NCBI GenBank assembly: GCA_037074765.1
Contig: JBAMDO010000463.1
Location: 1 to 15,939 of the forward strand
Direction of reading: 5' to 3'
DNA: 15,939 nucleotides
DNA from: Mansonella perstans
Lineage: Eukaryota; Nematoda; Chromadorea; Rhabditida; Onchocercidae
This document shows positions 1 to 12,900 of the stretch, one piece after another. The notes beneath the pieces are model-generated. The model worked only from the letters and a program-made list of their open reading frames with translations, was not told the DNA's origin and searched no databases. The position numbers and the translations under genes are program-made. Numbering within the stretch: position 1 is the first letter of the stretch; every line of letters begins with the position of its first letter.

Positions 1-655
1 AAAAAAAAAAAACTATTTTCTCAGTAAATTTGCAATAAATTTCTTTGAAATATAATCGATTTTAGTGGTTAGCCTTTTTTTTTAAATTTTCATTTTAGAA
101 TTGATAAAATTTTATAATGCACTGTTTTTCATTTAATTTTAAACATTATTTCAAGTAACCTTTTTAGTCTATAATAATATATACAACGAATGTTATTATT
201 GTTTATGCATTTCAAATTCTAATTTAAATTTTAAAATTTGTACTCCAACGTTTTTTCTTTCTTTTTTAATTACTTATTTTGATCTTCAAATTTGTTTTTA
301 TCAATCCTATAAATCTGATTCATCCTGAGGAATCAATTTCCATTTATAGCTGTTTTTTTCCAAAATGTGTGCAATAATTTTCATTAGAGTAATTTTTGCG
401 AGAAAAAAGAATGATTGAAAAACCAAAATGCTTCTTAATTATTGATAATTATTACTACTTGATTCAAGCATTTACCGAAGAATAATTGGTTGTTAATCAT
501 TATACATTTTAACAAATAATTTGAAACATTTTAACAAATAATTTTCTTTTTCATTTCAAATTTAGCTGTTTTTCATTTCAATCATATCCTTATTTTGTTT
601 AATTTTCTTTTTCATCTAAGTTCTAAGACTATTTTTTGTTTTTAAAAAATTTCAG
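1..655 (+). other. Presumed intron or upstream sequence of the RhoGEF gene
   Basis: No coding exon was recognised here. The stretch is very AT-rich, opens with a run of A, and ends in a good acceptor (ATTTCAG, ending at 655) for the first exon I can support. It is therefore probably the 3' part of an intron, with earlier exons outside the window. It contains a 19-bp direct repeat (504-522 and 526-544, starting ACATTTTAACAAAT) and short repeated TTTTTCATTTCAA stretches at about 547-581. I see no promoter that I could defend. Confidence 0.5.
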
Positions 656-4910
<4,255 letters not shown>

Positions 4911-5506
4911 TAATGTTTCCCTTTTATTTTATATGATCTTTATTTATTTTTTACTTTTATTTTTTTACCACTTGTTGCTAATTAATCTTTTCTCATTCTT
5001 AGATTTATTAATAGCAAGTTGTTTAGGATAATAAATAGGCAAAGAAAAAAAAGGCAACAATTTTGGAATATTTTGTTTTTTACCAAATTTCTTATTTCGT
5101 TTTCATTAATAAAATTAGCCTAGATCATTGAAAGATAAATAAAATGAATGAAATTTTGATAACAGAATGATCCATATCAGAAATAACAACGAACAAAAAA
5201 TATTAGCATTACTGTAGAAACATTCATTCCTACAGTGAGAGTTATTATGCTCATTATCTAGGTGTATTATATCTAAACATTACTGCTATATATATTTATT
5301 CTTTGTTTCAATTAATTAAATTCAGTTCAGTTCAATTCGTGATTTTTTCTCCCTTTTTTTTTTGTTGTCAGCTTATCATTTACATTTACCATTAACCTTG
5401 TAATTTCCACTGTTTATTTATTTTTAATTCAATGTATTTCACTTTTATATTGGTTATTTATACATATTTGTTTTGCTCTATTATTGTGCTATAAAATGTA
5501 AATGAA
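4911..5506 (+). other. RhoGEF 3' UTR and intergenic sequence
   Basis: This AT-rich stretch without a gene follows the TAG at 4908-4910. Canonical AATAAA signals occur at 5030-5035, 5108-5113 and 5138-5143, giving a plausible 3' UTR of roughly 130-250 nt. After about 5160 I see only AT-rich sequence, including TA-rich stretches near 5280-5300. A TATAAAA-like heptamer at about 5490 precedes the small ORF at 5507. Confidence 0.5.
5030..5035 (+). terminator. AATAAA polyadenylation signal of the RhoGEF gene (first of three)
   Basis: This is the first canonical AATAAA after the stop codon, 120 nt downstream. Two further copies at 5108-5113 and 5138-5143 could give longer 3' ends. The choice among them cannot be made without transcript data. 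Confidence 0.45.
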
Positions 5507-5728
5507 ATGAATGAATCGGTGATAAAAAAGAAACCTGTAATTCGTAGAGTACTTGCTCATACAAGAAGAATTTCATGCTTTAATTTTTTGTTTATCTTAA
5601 GTATAGTAATAGCTTTTTTGTATATGCTATTTTTTGCTCATACAATTGGAATTTCATACCACACAGATGAGAGGGAACATAATGATTTGCTATTCAATCC
5701 AATATTTGCTTTTATAACAAGAATTTAG
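5507..5728 (+). CDS. Doubtful 73-codon ORF with one membrane segment
   Basis: This ATG-started ORF lies alone between the two genes and has an in-frame stop just upstream (5492-5494). It reads as a basic N-terminus (KKKPVIRR), a hydrophobic helix at residues 24-45 (FLFILSIVIAFLYMLFF), and a short polar tail (HTDEREHND). That is the layout of a small type II or tail-anchored membrane protein. I recognise no homologue. The caution is that its DNA belongs to the ~35-bp repeat family that continues past its stop. The codons for AHTRRIS and AHTIGIS sit in near-identical repeat copies 81 bp apart, so the open frame may be a by-product of repeat expansion in AT-rich DNA. It could also be a lone exon of an unseen gene. 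Confidence 0.25.
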   Translation: MNESVIKKKPVIRRVLAHTRRISCFNFLFILSIVIAFLYMLFFAHTIGISYHTDEREHNDLLFNPIFAFITRI

Positions 5729-5945
5729 TATTACAATTACTTGCTTCTACAATAACGGTTTAGTATTACAACTACTAATTCAATTTATTTCATCTTGCAA
5801 TATAGATTTAATATTACAATTACTTGCTTACACAGTAAAAATTTAATATTAAAATTGCCTGCTCTTACAATAAGGATTTGAGACCACAAATTATTTGCTT
5901 TTACAGTAAGAATTGCAGGAATGATTGCTTGCTATTTGCATTAAA
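5553..5945. repeat. Degenerate ~35-bp repeat family (consensus near TTGCTNWTACAATAAGAATTT)
   Basis: Copies of a TTGCT..TACAA..GAATTT element recur. Two near-identical copies lie inside the 73-codon ORF (5553 and 5634, 81 bp apart), and one overlaps its stop (5706-5728). Head-to-tail units follow at 5729-5763, 5764-5811 (with an insertion), 5812-5846, 5847-5881 and 5882-5917, then a decayed unit to about 5945. The regular units are 35-36 bp long. It is a minisatellite of unknown origin; no terminal repeats or transposase are visible. Confidence 0.75.
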
Positions 5946-6290
5946 AGGTCAAGTTAACTCTGTCAGTCTTTGTTGATAAATATTGCAAGTTTTAAAAAAA
6001 GATTCCAAAAAATATTTGTGACAAATTTGAGTAATCCAATTGCTCTCTGCGACTAATTATTAAATAAATAAATTAAAATTGAAATTTAAAAAATAAGAAA
6101 GAAAAAACTTTAATCTTAAACAATGTTATCCAATTTTTTCTGAAAAGTAGATAATTGTAACAAAATGAAGACTTCAACTGGATCATTAAGAATCAAATTT
6201 TTCTATTAACTTCAAAAATGATCCACTTAACTTATTCGCTTCTTCCACTGATTATTACATTCAGTACAAGTTTCAACTGATAAAGATTGT

Positions 6291-6310
6291 ACGTGAGAAC
6301 AGCCTCACGT
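6291..6310. repeat. Perfect 7-bp inverted repeat
   Basis: ACGTGAG (6291-6297), a six-base spacer AACAGC, then its exact reverse complement CTCACGT (6304-6310). It contains TACGTG at 6290-6295, which matches the core bound by HIF/bHLH-PAS factors in animals. It is more GC-rich than its surroundings. Function is unknown; it could be a paired binding site or a hairpin in RNA. Confidence 0.5.
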
Positions 6311-6441
6311 CATAAAATTTTTCAGAAAAGTAGCATAAAATTTGAAAAAACTGGTATTTAATTCAACTAAACCTGTTTTCATGCATTTTTTTAAAAAAAG
6401 TAAAAGTAACGCTAGAAAGTAACGTTGATGGATTGACAAAC

Positions 6442-6614
6442 ATACGTATCAAATTAAAGTAATAATGTGCACCAAGCAAGACATACGTATGAACTGCTAA
6501 AATACACAAAGTATTCTAAATTTCTTTAATAATTATCTAACATTCCTGCTGCCTTTAATCAAAACGATAAAACATATACGTATAGTACACATTTTAAATA
6601 CACGTATACACGTA
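6442..6614. promoter_or_regulatory. Cluster of ATACGTAT palindromes upstream of utx
   Basis: Exact ATACGTAT octamers occur at 6442-6449, 6483-6490 and 6576-6583 (the last extends to TATACGTATA). Two further ACGTA cores follow within 6600-6614. CpG-containing motifs are rare by chance in DNA this AT-rich, so the clustering in front of a gene suggests a transcription-factor site. The factor is not known to me. Confidence 0.45.
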
Positions 6615-6726
6615 GTAAGCCAATACCTGAGATGAATTTGTTTCATAAGTTTCATACGGGCCAGTATTTTTCAGTTATAAATTAGTAGTTTGTTTTTGTT
6701 ACATATATCAGTGTAGTAGAGTTCTT

Positions 6727-6862
6727 CATGCTTTTATGGTTTTTACGGTTTTTACACTTTTTACGCTTTTTATGCTACCATTTTTACGTCTTTACGCTTG
6801 ACACCTTTCATGCTTTTTACGCTCCTTGCGCTTTTTACGTTTTCACGCTTTTTACACTTAAA
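6727..6862 (+). repeat. Tandem array of ~9-10-bp TTTTTACGC-like units
   Basis: More than ten head-to-tail units vary around TTTTTACGC(T), including TTTTTACGG, TTTTTACAC, TTTTTATGC and TCTTTACGC. They end about 50 nt before the utx start codon. The spacing is close to one helical turn. The array is purely directional (T-rich on +) and has no coding potential. It probably sits at or near the transcription start. Confidence 0.8.
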
Positions 6863-6910
6863 TTAAACGGATTTCAAGTTTTAGGCAAGTGCTATACAAC
6901 TTAATGTACA

Positions 6911-9900
6911 ATGAATATCACATATGAACCAAGGTTAACGTATGCAGAAGAAATTAGATTTGTCAAGCTAAATAGGTAATTAAATTTGGTCCATAAATAA
7001 TAATAATTATTATTTGTTCATTTGATATAAATATTTGTATGCTATTATTAGTTTTTAAAATTTTAGTTTTTTTTCTTTAAAATTTCACATTTTCACTTTT
7101 TTCAATATTTCTTTTTTTTATATTATTTATTTTTTGTTTTCGTTTTGATTTAAAGCGTTAAAATTCGCTTTAAATCCACACTTCTTTCATTTATAACATT
7201 ATGTGATCCAGTAGTTTCAGCTTTGATTTCATCCATTTTTGGAATAAAAAAGGCGAATTGTCGGAAGCCGATAAAGCACTTCTTTGTAAGGTTAGTTAAT
7301 TTTTTGATTGCGTAGTTGGTATATTAGTTAATTTTTTGATTGCGTAGTTGGTATAAATATTAGTTATGATGTAGTGATAGCTGAAAGTTGAAATATTCAT
7401 TTCACATTCTTTATATATAATTAGAATAATTTAAGTTAGTTGAAATTTCTTAATTAAAATATTTGAATATATGATTAATAATGTAAGTATTTTAACATGC
7501 ACAAAGTAGTATATATTATAATGTAAGGTAATTAGTAGGAATTGTTAACCACATAGTATAAAGCAATTCCGGAATGATGTTTAGATGTTTTTTGTTTTAG
7601 TGTGATATAGATGTTTGTGTTTTTGTTGTTGTTTCTGTTGTTTTAGAGAAAATTATAAATTTATTTAGAATTATTTGATTTTTAATTAGAAATATGTATT
7701 GATCAGTTTAGTTTGTTTTTCGTTTCTCTTTCACCGATATTAAAATGTTTGGTTTTTCAGGGTATGAGAATCTTGGATAATGAATTAATCAAACTTATTG
7801 AAGCGAAGGAAACAGATGAAATGAAAATTTATAAAGTATATTTGAAAATTGGGCATATCAGTTTGCTGGCGAAAGATTTCCCTAGAGGTGAGTATGCTTG
7901 CAGTTTCTATCGTTTTGATCATAAAGCAATGAAATCGTGGATAGGATTTACAGTATTCCAATCCAGCAAATGAATTCCTTTCATAATTGCATTGATCTGT
8001 TAATGACATATATGGTAAGCAGTACTATGAAAAAAATGGTTATAAGTAGTAAGTCATATCTTTGAATATAATAATCTGGCATCTTATTATTCGGCACTGA
8101 ATGAAGGCTGCAATCGAAAAATACATGCAGTAGTATATGTCATAAATGCTTTTTTAGCGTTGTCAGCTTATCAGAAAGCTTATAATCTAAATAAGGATGG
8201 ATTTTGGAAAGAACCAGCTTCATATTTTGGTCTTGGAATGGTTTATTTCCATTTTAAAGCATTTGAAATGTAAGTATTATTGATTTTTAGTTATAGCTTT
8301 CATAAAGATTCCTATTTAAAACTAGAACAGACACAGTCAGTCAATGATTATTATCTTAAATTTAATGGAACTTGTAATTCCAACATTACCAGTTGTAATA
8401 AGCATTCTGTACCGAACTGTACATCCTGCATTATTTACTTAGACAAAATTAGTGAAATTAAGTTCGTGTTTTTCTCTCTCTTTTTTTTTATTTTCATTAA
8501 TGGTAGTAATGTTGAGAATATTAGCTTTGAGGATTTACAATAGTTATTGCAGAAACAAATAATTTTATTTCGTTTTTTTCGAAACTGCGAAAGTGAATTA
8601 GGAAAATTCTTTTCTCTTACTAGTTGTTTATTTTAATCTACGACAAAAAAGTATTCCATGTTCTTCTTTTTTAATTTCTTACACATCACGGACAGGGTCC
8701 ATACTTATCTCATTCATTTTCTTTCATTATTTCATTGATTTAATCCAGGCCATCGTGTTGTAAATTAGAATTTATGCAATAAACATAGGAAAAGATAAAA
8801 AGTCCAATATTTTCTTAAATTTATTTGGAAGTGCTGAACGTGCCAAAAATTTTCAAATTTTTACTGTTGAAATTCTTGAGTGTTAATTTTTTTAAAAGAA
8901 TAAAATGTAAAAATATTTCTTTCTAAGTTCTTTTCGGATAAGATTTTTGCAACAAAAAAAAAAAAAAAAAATTGATAGAAGTGTAGAGTTTTGAATTTCA
9001 CTATGTAAAAATTTGACATTAAAAGATTTTTCATGCATAACGAAATGAATCAGTTTCTTTTTTTCAGAGGTAGAAATTTGAATTTATATGAAAAAATGTA
9101 ACTATCATTTTATTATATTTGTTCAAATTTTCCTTTTTTCCATGCATGGCATAAAGATAGCTGCATTTTTTTTTGTTTTGTTTTTGTTTTTGTTTTTTAA
9201 ATGTTTAAAATTAATGTGATTTAAATATTGTTATCAAAAATTTACTTGCAATACTTTTCACTTAAACAGATGGTCATTGATAGTTATTGACTGCGTCCAT
9301 TTCTTCATTTATTCCTCATTTTCTACCTTGAATGTCTTTTTTTATTACCCTTTAACTGATTTCTCATACAGTCATTTGCATTTTCCTGACGTAGTATATT
9401 TTTTGCCCCCTCCCCCATCCCCCTCCTCTATCCCCGTCCCCCTCCACCTTTCCTCTTACAACATTCATTGATACTGACTGACTTTCTCATCCTTTCCTTT
9501 CCATATCTAATTTTCACTTTTTTTTTTATCTTAACTTGCAGACCACAACAATTATTAATCTTCAATTGGTCATTCATTCATTCAATTACTCTTTCTTTCT
9601 GTTCTGTCCCCCTCCCCTCCCCTCCCTTCCTCCCTCAACAACCTCCTCAACCCCTTCAACCCCTCCTTTTGCAACACTTTAAATACATTATATAGAAAGC
9701 TAGGAAATGAAGAGTGAGATGAAATGAGATGAGATGAGATGAGATGAGATTATATGTGGGTCCTGTCCCTCACTCATTCTCCCTCTACCTCACTTTTTTT
9801 TTTTCTTCTTTGACCTTATCGATCGGCTTACCATTATTTATCTGTGCGTTCCACATCACCCAAACATGTGCTGTCCACTCTGGCATTCATTGTTATGTCT

Positions 9901-12900
9901 CCTCTGCATGTGTTCTGGTCGACCTATTGACCGCAGTTTGCTACTTTAACCCTTTTGATGAGAGATACATTTTAGCTTTCAACTTTACTTTTTCTAATAT
10001 AACAAAAAAAATATTACGAATATTATTGATCTAATCTGATTTCCTATTTCCTATTTGTTTTGTTTATTTGATTTTCTAAATTTTTTATCAAAAAAATTTG
10101 ATTCATTTATTTCAAAACATTTTTATAATATTTATTTCTTATTACAGTTTTTTGTTTTTTTTGTATCTTACTTTAATAAAACACATTCTATTTAGTTGTA
10201 TTTGATAATATTTAAGATTATCATTTAGTATAGAAATAGAAACTTGATATTTTATTATCATAATATGCATGCATAATGATCTTTCTTTAAAATTCTTTGG
10301 TTATATATTCCATGAATATAGGCCAATAAGTTTGTTAGTAAATAAGAAAATCGGATCTATATTTTCGTACTTGAACTATCTCAATGCTAAATGTATTGAT
10401 CAATTTGAAAGAACTTGTTTACTGCAATCTGACTATGCTAAAATGTTCCCATAGTGACCGATGATTAACTTTAACTGATATTTCACTAAAAATAATGCTA
10501 ATAAGAAATACATTGATATAATCAGTAAGAAAAAAAAGTTTCATTTAGTCTTTAAAGCATTGTAAAATGACATTCATTTCAAAAGAAATTTTTCAAAAAA
10601 TATAGAAAAATAGAAATTTTATTCTTTTTACAATCCTGTTTCCCTTTTTCAAAATTTGTACGTTGTAAAATTTTCATAAATTTAAATATAAATTGAATTA
10701 AATTTAAACTCTTTGTTAGACTTTTATGGATGAGATTTGGTTGGCATTCTTATACGGTATGATGTCTTTTCTATTTTCATGCAGTGTTCTTGTAATATCA
10801 TCTTTCTCCTTTTTTTGATTTGAAAGAAGTTGATTTAATTTCTTCTCTAATTCCATTTAATCTACTAAATTTTAGATTTTAATTCTTGAGTAGTTTTTTT
10901 TTAACTGTATATATGGTAGTTTTAACATATATAGTTTACTTAACTGCATATGAAACTTTGCTTACAGCCAAGTATTTGCACTTAATTTCAGCGCTGGTGA
11001 AGCATTCAGTCTTGTTCTTTACTCACATCCAAATCACGAATTTACGGTTGAAATATATTCCAGATTGGGATTTATTTACAAGAATTTGGAATTTTTTGAA
11101 CTTGCTGTTAAAGTAAGGTTTTTTTGGTTTTCTTTTTATACTTAAATCTTTTGGTTATAAATTCATCGAGTGGCTGGTGTTATGTTGGTATTTCCGGTAT
11201 CATTCAAAATCATCAACGCAGTAATAACAATCTCTGAGATAGTGAAACATTTATCAGATACTGTTGTTATTTGGAGTGTCATGTTCCACTGTTGGAACCC
11301 AGCATTTCAATGTCAAATTTAGACATTTACATTTTGAATAATAAAACAAAGCTTAGTATGGAATAAATGATTAATGAAAGAGCCGTTTTGAGCCCTTTTT
11401 TTTTCTTTACTTTTTTTTTGCTTCGTACCTGCGAAACTTGTAGTAAATTCTGACAGTTTGTAGCTATTTATATAGTTGGTTAAACAAATATGGGAATTGT
11501 GAGAAGTTATTTTTAGGATCAGATATTTGGTCAGTTTGTTAAGTTCCTTCTTTTTTCAATTTGATAAAATGTTTTGATTGCTGGTTTTCGTATGATATTA
11601 GTAATTGCTCAGATTATTGAAGGTGATATTATGGAATGACAAATAGTATAAAATAATAAGCACAAGAGATACCAATAAGTAATAGGTGTGACCTGCACAG
11701 ACTGCATCAAAAAAATTAAGTCCATCATAAGAGGAAAAATCATTGCTATTTTGGTAATCAAAGTTAAGCTTCTGTCACTTACTGCCATATTTGCCTTTAA
11801 TAATTAATTAGACATTTGCTTGACAACCACTTTGACGATTCATTATTTTTTTTTTACTTTCACTAAATAACTGAACATACATTCAATGGTATGATTACAT
11901 TTCGAAACGTTATAAGTTGAGTCGTCTCAGTATTCATTAAATCTTTTCAGTAATTTATTGGTGAAATAGTTTCAAATTATTCATTGCAGTACTTCACAGC
12001 AGCACTGAACGACAGTCGTGAAAGCACATTCCTGGCGAAGGTTGAATTGCGTTTCAACATAGCTCACTGCTACGATATTGCTGGTGACCTTGATCGGGCA
12101 GCCATCGAGTATCGAACTATCTTAACTGACCATTCCGTTCAACTAACGAGTAGTTTACAAGCACAGATCCTAAGACAACTTGGTAATATATCATCTGTTT
12201 TCGTTTCTTTTTCTCTTTTTCTTTTCTTTTGCTTCTTTCGTTCATGACATGAGTGTTTCTCGGATACTGTTTCATGAAACAGATATATGACATCACCTGT
12301 TTGATGTGTTCATTCTTATTATTTCAGTTTTGTCTTTTGTGGGTTTTCAAATCTAAAATTTTTTCGTTTCCCAAATTCAATTGTCTATGTACTATTGTAA
12401 TTATTATGAGAAAGTAATGAGTAATTTATGCGGAATGGTTTTAAATTTGAATGAGGTTGGGTTCTTTTTTTAGCAAAAAATGTCTGCTAAATGTTTACTT
12501 GCAGAAATTTTCTAACATTTTTGTTTCAGAATTGCAATCGACTTAGTGATTTTTTTTGTTACGATTGCAGTGTTTTTGATATTATAAAATTGTTATGTTG
12601 CAGCTATTAGGACAATTTAATTATGTTGCATATTTCAGGTTGGTTGTGCTACCGCGAAGAGTGTCCACCGGCACAGAGACCTCAAAAGATTTTCGAAGCA
12701 GAAAATTATCTAATTCAAAGCAAAGAACTTGAACCAAATTGTGGGAAAACATATTATTACCTAGGACGTTGCTACGGAGAATTGCAAGACAGAGCACACG
12801 ACGCATTTGTTTATTACAGGTTAATTATTCATGATATTATCATTTGAATTATTCTGTTGTCAAAAATCTGGAATTATATTTATGTGTCGAAGAGAAAGTT

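Larger units (their letters stand above)
5946..6910 (+). promoter_or_regulatory. Upstream region of utx: probable promoter with repeated motifs
   Basis: No gene was found in this stretch. It holds a perfect 7-bp inverted repeat at 6291-6310 (ACGTGAG, 6-nt loop, CTCACGT) and three exact ATACGTAT palindromes (6442-6449, 6483-6490, 6576-6583). It also has an ACACGTATACACGTAG stretch (6600-6614) and a tandem array of TTTTTACGC-like units (6727-6862). A possible trans-splice or 3' splice acceptor, GTTTTAG, ends at 6884, 26 nt before the utx ATG. C. elegans core promoters commonly carry T-blocks near the start site, and the array could serve that way; this is inference. Confidence 0.5.
8270..10991 (+). 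other. utx-1: Oversized utx intron 4 (2722 nt)
   Basis: The donor is AT|GTAAGT at 8270 and the acceptor AATTTCAG ends at 10991; the Ile codon is split AT|C. It is several times longer than the gene's other introns (82-877 nt). Contents: an A18 run (8954-8971), a TTTTTG-rich stretch (about 9169-9197), a pyrimidine-rich island with C-runs (about 9300-9670), an ATGAG pentamer repeat (9714-9750), a less AT-rich segment (about 9840-9960), and a TATGCATGCATA palindrome (10264-10275). Several open frames occur, but none resembles a known protein. Confidence 0.85.

Noticed and set aside
4911..6910. Nematode operon linking the two same-strand genes
   Set aside because: The 2.0-kb gap is far longer than typical intercistronic spacers (about 100 bp in C. 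elegans), and poly(A) signals and a promoter-like region lie between. An acceptor-like GTTTTAG at 6884 could still receive a spliced leader.
8280..8543. Open frame of 87 codons with several Cys in utx intron 4
   Set aside because: Continuing from exon 4 through the donor meets a stop at once (GAA ATG TAA). The stretch shows no similarity to UTX and has no convincing splice sites.
8954..8971. A18 run as the tail of a retroposed element or processed pseudogene
   Set aside because: No recognisable gene copy, RNA polymerase III promoter or target-site duplication was seen around it.
9277..10034. Three open frames over the pyrimidine-rich island (Pro/Ser/Phe-rich)
   Set aside because: C- and T-rich sequence encodes Pro, Ser, Phe and Leu without stops. 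No domain, splice context or homologue is recognisable.
10269..10454. 61-codon open frame near the end of utx intron 4
   Set aside because: No recognisable motif, no suitable splice sites, and it is not needed for UTX continuity across exons 4 and 5.
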